Shown here one piece after another: positions 8,235-15,358 of a DNA stretch of 64,000 nucleotides. The DNA comes from Streptomyces sp. MMG1533 (lineage in GTDB: Bacteria; Actinomycetota; Actinomycetes; Streptomycetales; Streptomycetaceae), in NCBI RefSeq assembly GCF_001279775.1, contig NZ_LGDG01000001.1, positions 62,001 through 126,000 of the forward strand. Direction: 5' to 3'. The translations under genes and the position numbers were made by a program. Below the pieces are notes generated by a model. It searched no databases. It was given only the letters and a program-made list of their open reading frames with translations, and was not told where the DNA came from. Within the stretch, counting starts at the first letter, position 1. Each line of letters starts with the position of its first letter.

Positions 8235-8617
8235 TAGGGGGCCTCCCTCCGGGTCAGCGTCCGTGCCAGTTCCTGCACGGTGGCGTAGGACTCCTTGCGC
8301 GGCAGCCGCTCCACCGCCTCGACGAGGGCGTCGGGAGCGTGCTTGCGGCGCAGGGCGCGTACCAGTTCCACGGGCGTCGCCGGGAACGAGCTGCGGCCCA
8401 GGTTCCGGGCCAGCTCCATCCGGACCGCCTCCAGCGACGTCCCGGCCCGGCCCGGCAGTGCGGGCCCGCCCGCGACCTCCGGATCGTCCTCGGCGGTCGG
8501 CTCCGGGTCGTGCCACTCCTCGCTGCGCGTGGGGTGGCCGGACCTGAGCAGACCTTGCAGTTCGTGCTTCATCTCGTCGTCGCGGTGACGGCTCAGCCGG
8601 TCGCTGCCTCGCTGCAT
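8234..8617 (-). CDS. DUF2795 domain protein
   Basis: 127 residues. The C-terminal half (FPATPVELVRALRRKHAPDALVEAVERLPRKESYATVQEL) matches the DUF2795 pattern of two helices ending in an LPxxxY/S element; the N-terminus is polar and charged. It starts at the ATG at 8617 behind GGAGGGA and is the first gene of a leftward stress operon. Function unknown. Confidence 0.75.
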   Translation of the reverse strand: MQRGSDRLSRHRDDEMKHELQGLLRSGHPTRSEEWHDPEPTAEDDPEVAGGPALPGRAGTSLEAVRMELARNLGRSSFPATPVELVRALRRKHAPDALVEAVERLPRKESYATVQELARTLTRREAP

Positions 8618-8651
8618 GTCTCCCTCCAGAAACCTCGGGATGGGCACCCGC

Positions 8652-8676
8652 GTACCCGAGGACCGGACCCCGACAC
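8652..8676 (-). promoter_or_regulatory. SigB-type promoter for the DUF2795-CBS-DJ-1 operon
   Basis: Read on the minus strand: GTGT, 15 bp, GGGTAC, agreeing with GNNT-N14-16-GGGTAY of the Streptomyces SigB/F/G group. It lies about 35 bp before the ATG at 8617, the right distance for a short leader, and a sigma gene of that group is located 0.9 kb away. Confidence 0.5.
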
Positions 8677-8747
8677 GGGGTTTGCGCCCCCGATGGCGGG
8701 AGACCCGGCCCACGCCCCCCGCGCACATCCCTGGAAAAGGACAGGCC

Positions 8748-8945
8748 ATGGCGGTGCTCGCTGTGATCATCCCGCTCCTCATGCTCGGCGTGGTGCTGGC
8801 ACTGGGCCGATACGAGGAACTGCTGCTGCCCGAGGATGACGCCGACCGGTACGAACCGGCCGTCACCCCACCCTTGTCGACGCCCGCTGCCGCCGCCGTC
8901 ACTGCTTCTCGCGGCCCGGCAGGAACTCCTGCACCTTCGCCTTGA
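8748..8945 (+). CDS. small single-pass membrane protein
   Basis: 65 residues beginning MAVLAVIIPLLMLGVVLALGRYEELLLP: one N-terminal membrane anchor followed by an acidic, then Pro/Ala-rich tail. AAAGGA precedes the ATG. Found between the stress operon and the sigma gene; family unknown. Confidence 0.6.
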   Translation: MAVLAVIIPLLMLGVVLALGRYEELLLPEDDADRYEPAVTPPLSTPAAAAVTASRGPAGTPAPSP

Positions 8946-9167
8946 ACCGTTCCTGAGCAGCGAGAGGGAGTGACGTACGGGGGCGGAGGCCCTGGTGCTT
9001 GTTTGCGGCCGAGGGCCGGGGGCAGGCGCACTGGCAGTGCTTCGGACCGGAGGCACGTCCGTGGGAGCGGCGAGACGCCGCCACGGCCGCGTCTGTCCGA
9101 ACCGCAGACGCCCCCTCACGGTGACCGTCCATCCCAGAGCACCCCTCCCAGGGAGTTGCGACGCACC

Positions 9168-9965
9168 ATGGCGACCAAAGTGAGCGCGAAGCATCATCCG
9201 CACGACGACGCACCCGACACGGCAGAGGCGTTCCGCAAGCTCGCCGGGCTTCCACCCGGCCCCCGACGCGACACCCTCCGTGGACAGATCGTCGAGGCCT
9301 GGCTGCCCATGGCCGACCGCCTCGCGGGCCGCTTCCGCAACCGCGGCGAGAGCTTCGACGACCTGCGCCAGGTCGCGGCCCTCGGCCTGGTCAAGGCCGT
9401 CGACCGCTACGACCCCGAGCGCGGCAACGCCTTCGAGAGCTACGCCGTGCCCACCGTCACCGGCGAGATCAAACGGCACTTCCGCGACCACATGTGGACG
9501 CTGCACGTGCCGCGCCGCGTCCAGGACCTGCGCAACCGCGTCCGCTTCGCGAGCCAGGACCTGTCCCAGACCATCTCGGGCCGCCGGCCCACCGTCGCGG
9601 AGATCGCCGAACACGCGAACATCAGCGAGGAAGACGTCCTGGTGGGCCTGGAGGCCCTGGAGAGCTTCACCGCGCTGTCCCTGGACGCGGAACTGCCCGG
9701 CAGCGAGGACGGCTACTCGCTCAGCGACGCGCTGGGCTCGCCCGACCCCGCGCTGGACACGGTGGTGGACCGCGAGGCCGTCAGGCCCCGGCTCGCCGCC
9801 CTGCCCGAGCGCGAGCGGGCGATCCTGTACATGCGGTTCTTCGGGGACATGACGCAGAGCCGGATCGCCGAGCAGCTGGGCATCTCCCAGATGCATGTGT
9901 CCCGGCTGATCAGCCGGTGCTGCGGGCGGGTGCGGGAGCAGGTCATGCGGGACGCCGCCGCCTGA
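9168..9965 (+). CDS. SigB/F/G-family RNA polymerase sigma factor
   Basis: 265 residues. Region 2 (LRQVAALGLVKAVDRYDPERGNAFESYAVPTVTGEIKRHFRD) contains the -10 recognition helix, region 3 follows, and region 4 (LPERERAILYMRFFGDMTQSRIAEQLGISQMHVSRLISR) has the helix-turn-helix. The pattern is that of the stress/differentiation SigB/F/G group of Streptomyces, normally controlled by anti-sigma and anti-anti-sigma proteins, none of which is adjacent here. GGGAG upstream is spaced rather far (about 12 nt) from the ATG. SigB-type promoter matches occur before the neighbouring leftward operon and before the gene at 21210, so it may control its surroundings. Confidence 0.92.
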   Translation: MATKVSAKHHPHDDAPDTAEAFRKLAGLPPGPRRDTLRGQIVEAWLPMADRLAGRFRNRGESFDDLRQVAALGLVKAVDRYDPERGNAFESYAVPTVTGEIKRHFRDHMWTLHVPRRVQDLRNRVRFASQDLSQTISGRRPTVAEIAEHANISEEDVLVGLEALESFTALSLDAELPGSEDGYSLSDALGSPDPALDTVVDREAVRPRLAALPERERAILYMRFFGDMTQSRIAEQLGISQMHVSRLISRCCGRVREQVMRDAAA

Positions 9966-10070
9966 CGCCGCCTGGGCGCGGGGTCCGCGCGCTGTCACCC
10001 GCTCGGCGGTTCCCGTCCCGCGAATGGTGTCCGGCCGCGCGCGCCCGGGCGGTGGGCGGGCTGTGATGGG

Positions 10071-10099
10071 TGCGGGGGCACGGCGGTCGTGCCCCCGCA
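10071..10099. terminator. 12-bp hairpin between sigma gene and secreted protein gene
   Basis: Perfect stem TGCGGGGGCACG / CGTGCCCCCGCA with a 5-nt loop, 105 bp after the sigma stop and 25 bp before the next ATG. It may terminate the sigma transcript or act as a leader hairpin. Confidence 0.55.
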
Positions 10100-10124
10100 G
10101 CCGTCGGCCGAAGGAGCCCTCCCC

Positions 10125-10838
10125 ATGCGCCGCAGCGTCCGCGCCCTGTCCGTCGCCGCCGTGGCAGGTGCCGCCCTGGGCATCGCCGTGCCGGCCGCCC
10201 TCGCGGAGCCGGCCGCCGAGGTCAGCCCCGGCAACGCCTCCCCGGGCGGCAGCGTCACCGTCTCCGTCGCCTGCGACCCCACCGGCGGCTCCCCACCCGA
10301 CACCATCGACGCCACCTCGCAGGCCTTCGAGGAGGGCACCGTCCGACTGCGGCTGGTCTCCGGCAACGACGACGAGGCCACCGGCCCCGCCTACAACGGC
10401 ACCGCCCGGATCGCCCCCGCCGAGAACCTCGAGGGCGACGTCGACGCGGTCGGCAACGACTCCGCGTGGACCGTCGACGGCACCTGCCCGGCCGCGCCCG
10501 GCGGGCAGGGCAAGCAGTGGAGCGCCACGTTCACGGTGTCCCGCGGGAGCGGCAAGTCGTGCGGCACCGGCACCGAGTGGTCGCACACGGAGTCCTGCGC
10601 CACCACCCACCCCTGCATCGAGTCGCACACCGAGTCCTGTGCCACCACCCACCCGTGCACCGAGTCGCACACCGATTCCTGCGGCGGGGCGACCGTCCAG
10701 CGCGGGGTGCGGGCCGGTGAGGGCGGCGCCTTCACCGACTCCGTGCCCGCCCTGGTCACCGGCGGCCTGCTGATCGCGGGCGCGCTCGGCGGCGCCGTGT
10801 ACCGACTGCGCCGCAAGACGCCCGCCGCCGAGAGCTGA
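10125..10838 (+). CDS. secreted, C-terminally anchored protein with Cys/His repeats
   Basis: 237 residues: signal peptide MRRSVRALSVAAVAGAALGIAVPAALA, an Ig-like extracellular part, then a repeat SHTESCATTHPCIE / SHTESCATTHPCTE / SHTDSC (about 163-196), and a C-terminal membrane helix (LVTGGLLIAGALGGAVY) with a basic tail. The 14-residue unit puts two Cys and two His in fixed spacing, a possible metal or disulfide module; that is inference. No catalytic domain is recognised. The coding repeat is a 42-bp DNA repeat. A 25-bp duplication spans the stop codon. Confidence 0.75.
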   Translation: MRRSVRALSVAAVAGAALGIAVPAALAEPAAEVSPGNASPGGSVTVSVACDPTGGSPPDTIDATSQAFEEGTVRLRLVSGNDDEATGPAYNGTARIAPAENLEGDVDAVGNDSAWTVDGTCPAAPGGQGKQWSATFTVSRGSGKSCGTGTEWSHTESCATTHPCIESHTESCATTHPCTESHTDSCGGATVQRGVRAGEGGAFTDSVPALVTGGLLIAGALGGAVYRLRRKTPAAES

Positions 10839-10875
10839 CCCGGGCACACCCGCCGAGAGCTGACCCGGGCACACC
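10826..10875. repeat. 25-bp tandem duplication across a stop codon
   Basis: A 25-bp block starting CGCCGAGAGCTGACCCGGGC at 10826 is repeated identically at 10851. The first copy carries the last codons and TGA of the secreted repeat protein, the second lies outside the gene. Confidence 0.9.
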
Positions 10876-11051
10876 CGGGCACAGACCGCCGTCGCCGCCG
10901 TGTGACCGGCGCAACCCGCATCGGCGGCCATGCCGGGGCGCCTCTCCGGGTACTCGGAGCCCGAGGACACCACCCGCACCGCACGAGCCACCGAACACGC
11001 CCGGGCGATGACAACGGCAGAGACGAGAAGCCCCCCACCCCGGAGGTACGC

Positions 11052-12299
11052 ATGCCGCGGACGGACCCGGAAGGCCACGGCCCCGTCCGTTTCGGACCGC
11101 CGCTTCCCGAGGACGGGCTGCCCGTGCTGCCCGAACTGTCCGCCGTACTCGCCGCCGCGGCCGGCCGCGCCGGGAGCGAACCGGTCGGCGGCGGAACCGC
11201 CCTCCTCCAGGCCGCGTGCGGCTACTGGGAGCGGCGCGGTCTGCACACCGGGCCCGGCCATGTGGTCGCCGCCCCCGGCTCACCGTCCCTGCTGCTCGCC
11301 CTGACCGCCGCGCTCGGCGGCGACGTCCTGGTGCCGCGGCCCTGTGCCGCCTGGTGGGCGCCGTACGCACGGCTGCTGGGAAGACCCGCCTTCCATGTGG
11401 CGACACCGGCGGAGAGCGGCGGTGTCCCGGATTCGTACGCCCTGCTGGAGACCGTCCGCAGGGTTCGCGCCGAGGGCGGCGACCCGCGGCTGCTGGTGCT
11501 GTCCGTCGCCGACGACCCCACCGCCACCGTGGCCCCGCCCGAGCTGCTGCACGAGACGCTGGAGGCCGCCGTCGGCGAGGGCCTGCATCTGGTCAGCGAC
11601 GAGACCTGGCGCGACACCCTGCACGACCCGCACGGCACCGTGCTGCTCAGCCCGGCCGAGATGCTGCCCGGGAAGGTCACCGTCGTCACCGACCTGGCCG
11701 GTGCCCTGCTGCCGACCGGCTGGCCTGCCGCCGTCGCCCGCTTCCCCGAGGGTGAGGCCGGCGACGCCCTGCGCGCGCGCGTGCTCGACGTGCTCACCGC
11801 GCTCGGCGCCCGTGTCGCCGCCCCCGTCGCGGTCGCGGCCGCGTACGCCCTGACCGAGCCCGAACCGCTCACCGACCGCGTCGAAGCCGCCGTACGCCTG
11901 CACGCGCGCGTGGCCGCCGCCGCGCACACGGCCGTCGTCACGGCGGGGGCCCTGGCGCGGCCCCCGCAGGCCGGCCGCCACCTCTACGTCGACCTCGGCC
12001 CCCTGAAGACCGCGCTCACCGGCCACGGGGTCGGCGACGCCCAGGAACTGGAGGACTTCCTCACCGCCCGGCTCGGCATGCCCGCGCCGGGCGGGCACCG
12101 CTTCGGCGACGACCTCGGGGCGCTGCGGGTGCGACTGTCCACCGGCCCGCTGCTGGGCGGTACGGACGAGGAACGCGCGGAATGCCTCAAGTCACCCTCA
12201 CCGTTGGAACTGCCACACGTGCAACGCGCGTTGATCCTTCTGGAATCGGTCTTCGACGATCTCCGTGACGACGCTCAGCGATGGGAGCCTCCTCGATGA
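11052..12299 (+). CDS. aminotransferase-fold protein, PLP lysine apparently missing
   Basis: 415 residues with the layout of fold type I PLP aminotransferases: a cofactor-loop region (VVAAPGSPSLLLALTAAL), an aspartate-like region (LHLVSDETWRD) and a later segment VVTDLAGALLPTGWPAAV (about 210-227). In active enzymes this last segment reads S-x-x-K with the Schiff-base lysine; here no lysine is present, so catalysis by PLP is doubtful. GGAGG at 11042 sets the ATG. The stop overlaps the ATG of the MBL-fold gene (ATGA), so the two are co-translated. Function unknown. Confidence 0.65.
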   Translation: MPRTDPEGHGPVRFGPPLPEDGLPVLPELSAVLAAAAGRAGSEPVGGGTALLQAACGYWERRGLHTGPGHVVAAPGSPSLLLALTAALGGDVLVPRPCAAWWAPYARLLGRPAFHVATPAESGGVPDSYALLETVRRVRAEGGDPRLLVLSVADDPTATVAPPELLHETLEAAVGEGLHLVSDETWRDTLHDPHGTVLLSPAEMLPGKVTVVTDLAGALLPTGWPAAVARFPEGEAGDALRARVLDVLTALGARVAAPVAVAAAYALTEPEPLTDRVEAAVRLHARVAAAAHTAVVTAGALARPPQAGRHLYVDLGPLKTALTGHGVGDAQELEDFLTARLGMPAPGGHRFGDDLGALRVRLSTGPLLGGTDEERAECLKSPSPLELPHVQRALILLESVFDDLRDDAQRWEPPR

Positions 12300-13339
12300 C
12301 TCAGCAGTCCGAGTCGACCACGAGCACGCCCACCCACGACACCGAAGCTCCGACGGCCCCCTCCTCCTTCACGCCCCCCGCGGCCCCCCGAGCGCTCGGC
12401 GAGCGCCGGGTGTGGCCGCGGTCCTTCCACGACCGGCTGACCGCCCCGCTGCCCGACCTCAAGTCCATGGCCCGCTTCGCCCGCGAGGGCTCCATCCGTC
12501 CCGGCCCAGAGGGCCTCGCCGACATCCCGCGGCTGCCCTTCGAACCGGGCCCGCTGCCTCGCGTGGACGCGCGCACGGTCGCCGTCTCCTGGGCGGGGCA
12601 CGCCAGTTGGGTCGTACGGATCGGCGGGCTGACCGTCCTCACCGACCCCGTCTGGTCCCGCCGCATCCTCGGCACCCCGGCCCGCATCACCCCGGTCGGC
12701 ATACCCTGGAGCGCCCTGCCGTCCATCGACGCCGTCGTCATCAGCCACAACCACTACGACCACCTGGACGCCCCCACACTGCGCCGACTCCCGCGCGACA
12801 CCCCGGTGTTCGCGCCGGCCGGACTCGGCCGCTGGTTCGGTCGCCGCCGGTTCACGAACGTCACCGAACTGGACTGGTGGGAGGCGGCCGAACTGAGCGG
12901 GGTCCGCTTCGACTTCGTGCCCGCCCACCACTGGTCCAAGCGCTCCCTCACCGACACCTGTCGCACCCTGTGGGGCGGCTGGGTGCTCACCGCCCCCGAC
13001 GGACAGCGCGTCTACTTCGCGGGCGACACCGGCTACGGCCACTGGTTCGCCCACATCGGACAGCGCTACCCCGGCATCGACCTCGCCCTGCTTCCCATCG
13101 GCGCCTACGACCCACGCTGGTGGCTCAGCGACGTGCACTGCGACCCGGAGGAGGCGGTGCGCGCGGCGCAGGACCTCGGGGCGCGCCGCATGGCGCCCAT
13201 GCACTGGGCGACGTTCGTGCTGTCGGCGGAGCCGGTGCTGGAGCCGCTCACCCGGGTCCGGGCGGCCTGGGAGAAGGCGGGCCTGGACCGCGAGAACCTG
13301 TGGGACCTGCCGGTGGGAGGGTCCCGGATCCTCGACTAG
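12296..13339 (+). CDS. MBL-fold metallohydrolase (NAPE-PLD/UlaG-like)
   Basis: 347 residues. The metal-binding motif HNHYDHLD (HxHxDH) and later GDTGYGHWF and MHWATF are those of metallo-beta-lactamase-fold phosphodiesterases related to NAPE-PLD and UlaG, which hydrolyse phospholipid or lactone substrates. The N-terminal 60 residues are Pro/Ser/Thr-rich and poorly conserved-looking. Its start overlaps the aminotransferase-like gene by 4 bp, implying a joint role. The stop codon shares CTAG with the convergent DedA gene. Confidence 0.85.
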   Translation: MTQQSESTTSTPTHDTEAPTAPSSFTPPAAPRALGERRVWPRSFHDRLTAPLPDLKSMARFAREGSIRPGPEGLADIPRLPFEPGPLPRVDARTVAVSWAGHASWVVRIGGLTVLTDPVWSRRILGTPARITPVGIPWSALPSIDAVVISHNHYDHLDAPTLRRLPRDTPVFAPAGLGRWFGRRRFTNVTELDWWEAAELSGVRFDFVPAHHWSKRSLTDTCRTLWGGWVLTAPDGQRVYFAGDTGYGHWFAHIGQRYPGIDLALLPIGAYDPRWWLSDVHCDPEEAVRAAQDLGARRMAPMHWATFVLSAEPVLEPLTRVRAAWEKAGLDRENLWDLPVGGSRILD

Positions 13340-13980
13340 GCCTTCCGGGACTTCTCCGCCTTCGCAGGTCTGCGGATCCTCTTCCAGACACTCGGCGCCG
13401 CGCTGATCGCCACGGTCAGCGCGACCGCCGCGACCACGCCCTCCCAGGGCTCCGCGAACAGGGAGCCGCCGAGGATCCCGATCAGCTGGTACGTCACCGC
13501 CCAGGCCAGACAGGCCGGGAGGTTGCCGCGGGCGAAGCGGCGCATCGGCCACTTCGCCATCAGGCAGGCCAGCATGACCGGGATCCGGCCGGCCGGCATC
13601 AGCCGGGACAGCACCAGGACCGCCACACCGTGGCCGGCCAGTTTCTCCTGCGCCTGCGTGAGCCGGTCCTCGGGCGCGCGCGAGCGGATCGCCTCCAGCC
13701 AGCGCGAGCCGTTCTTCGACTTCATTCCGCGCCGACCCAGCCAGTACAGAGCCATGTCCCCGAGGAACGCGGCCGCCGAGGCCGTCACGAACACCAGCGC
13801 CAGCGCGAACGGCGCGGTCTGGTGAAAGGCCACCACGGCCGCCGAACTCACCAGCGCCCCCGTCGGGATCACCGGCACCAGCGCCCCGAGCAGCACCAGC
13901 ACGAACAGCGTCGGATACCCGATCGCCTGCTGGGTGGACTCCGGCGTCACGCCCGTCGAGGCGGCAGCGAGCCAGCTCAC
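13336..13980 (-). CDS. DedA/VTT-domain membrane protein
   Basis: 214 residues with a DedA (SNARE-associated/VTT) arrangement: hydrophobic helices around LFVLVLLGALVPVIPTGALV, a central FLGDMALYWLGRRGM, the conserved RLMPAGRIPVMLACLMAKWPMRRF segment and two C-terminal helices. Family members move lipids across membranes and affect envelope homeostasis. The GTG start overlaps the stop of the upstream MBL gene by 4 bp (GTGA), and the stop overlaps the convergent MBL gene. Confidence 0.85.
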   Translation of the reverse strand: MSWLAAASTGVTPESTQQAIGYPTLFVLVLLGALVPVIPTGALVSSAAVVAFHQTAPFALALVFVTASAAAFLGDMALYWLGRRGMKSKNGSRWLEAIRSRAPEDRLTQAQEKLAGHGVAVLVLSRLMPAGRIPVMLACLMAKWPMRRFARGNLPACLAWAVTYQLIGILGGSLFAEPWEGVVAAVALTVAISAAPSVWKRIRRPAKAEKSRKA

Positions 13981-14750
13981 CGGGCGGCCTCCAGCCGCAC
14001 ACTCTCCCCGTGCCCGAGCCGGTGCACCGCCACCTGCGGCGCCCGCTCGGCCGCGAGGCGTACGAACTCCTCGCCCGGCGCGTGGAACTCGTGCGGGCGC
14101 ACCGCGTCCATCCCGATCGGCCAGTACGTGCCGTAGTGCACCGGCACCGCACTGCGCGGCGCCAGCCGGGCCAGCGCCTCCGCGGCCCGCCCCGCGTCCA
14201 GATGCCCCTCACCGAGGTAGGGTCCCCAGCCGCCCACCGGCAGCAACGCCACGTCGATGGGCCCGACCTCCTTCGCCATCTCGTCGAACAGGCCGGTGTC
14301 CCCGGCGAAGTACGTACGGCCCTCGCCCTCGACGACATAGCCGAGGGCGGGGGAGCGGTGCGGTCCCAGCGGCAGCCGCCGGCCGTCGTGCCGGGCGGGC
14401 ACGACCCGTATCACCAGGTCACCCACCGCCGTCTCGTCCCCGGGAGCCACCTCGCTCAGCCGCAGATGAGTGAGCCGGCGCAGCCCCGGCACCGCCCGTG
14501 GTGCGCCCCGGGGCACGAGCAGGCGCGTGCCCGGCTCGAGCCGCGCCAGCGAGGGAACGTGCAAGTGGTCGGCGTGCAGATGGGACACCAGCGCCACGTC
14601 CGCGCGCCAGGCGTCGGGCGGCGGCAACGCCCCGCGGCGGCGCCGCAGATGGGCGAGGCGGCGGGCGAACAGAGGGTCGGTGAGCACACGTACGTCCGAA
14701 TCCGTGACCGTGCAGGTGGCGTGACCCCACCAGGTGATCTCCACCGGCAC
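13977..14750 (-). CDS. MBL-fold hydrolase, UlaG-like
   Basis: 257 residues starting MPVEITWWGHATCTV, the UlaG/L-ascorbate-6-P lactonase-type N-terminus. Metal motif SHLHADHLH is near residue 55, and GDTGLFDEM and VPVHYGTYWP follow in the expected order. Substrate unknown. Two MBL-fold genes within 2.5 kb, one coupled to DedA and one to an aminotransferase relative, suggest a lipid-related theme, which is inference. Confidence 0.85.
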   Translation of the reverse strand: MPVEITWWGHATCTVTDSDVRVLTDPLFARRLAHLRRRRGALPPPDAWRADVALVSHLHADHLHVPSLARLEPGTRLLVPRGAPRAVPGLRRLTHLRLSEVAPGDETAVGDLVIRVVPARHDGRRLPLGPHRSPALGYVVEGEGRTYFAGDTGLFDEMAKEVGPIDVALLPVGGWGPYLGEGHLDAGRAAEALARLAPRSAVPVHYGTYWPIGMDAVRPHEFHAPGEEFVRLAAERAPQVAVHRLGHGESVRLEAAR

Positions 14751-14835
14751 CTCTTTGCCCCCTTCGCGCGACTCCCCCGAAGCCTACGGGCAGGAGTAGG
14801 GTCGGCGGCGAAACCCGGAGGTGAGGGGGGACTCC

Positions 14836-15267
14836 ATGGGAGAGGTTCGCGGTGCACCGGGCACGCGCCCGCCGTTGCGCGTCACGGCGATCGCCGGCTT
14901 GACGCCCCTGGAGGAGCTCGACGACGACCCCTTCCTGGTGGACTCCCGCAGCCAGCACGCGATGTGCGCCCGCTGGGCCGCCGAACGGGGCTACGTCGTC
15001 ACCCGCGAACTGCTCGTGTGCGGGCTGCGTCCCGACCACGACGTCCTGTGGGAGGGCGTCCGGCCCGGCCGCGACCTGTTCGTCGCACCGAGCCTGCGCG
15101 TCCTGCGGAGCGCCCTGGCGTCGGTCGACGAGTTCACCGCCGAGTGCGCGCGACGCGGGGTGCGGGTCGAGACGGTGGGGCGAGCGGAGCCGTCGTACGA
15201 CGCCCAGATGAAGGCCCGGGTGCACCGGCGGCTGTCGATGCCGACGGCCGGGTACGACGGGCGCTAG
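14836..15267 (+). CDS. conserved hypothetical protein
   Basis: 143 residues, no signal or membrane segment. A distinctive middle part reads VTRELLVCGLRPDHDVLWEGVRPGRDLFVAPSLRVLRS, followed by VDEFTAECARRGVRVETVGR. This resembles a degenerate resolvase-like alpha/beta domain in spacing but has no catalytic serine that I can assign, so no function is given. Preceded by GGAGG at about 14817; divergent from the UlaG-like gene. Confidence 0.55.
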   Translation: MGEVRGAPGTRPPLRVTAIAGLTPLEELDDDPFLVDSRSQHAMCARWAAERGYVVTRELLVCGLRPDHDVLWEGVRPGRDLFVAPSLRVLRSALASVDEFTAECARRGVRVETVGRAEPSYDAQMKARVHRRLSMPTAGYDGR

Positions 15268-15358
15268 CGAGGCTCTCGGGGATCCTTCTCGATCACGACC
15301 ATATGACAGGCTTGCCCCCGGGCCCGCGCCGATGACGGGCCGGGCCGGGACGTGAGGT

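Noticed and set aside
7782..11261. A continuous 1159-codon open frame on the minus strand
   Set aside because: Only its first-strand end (7782-8234) is a real CBS gene; the rest is antisense to the sigma factor and secreted protein genes, and arises from high-GC third positions.
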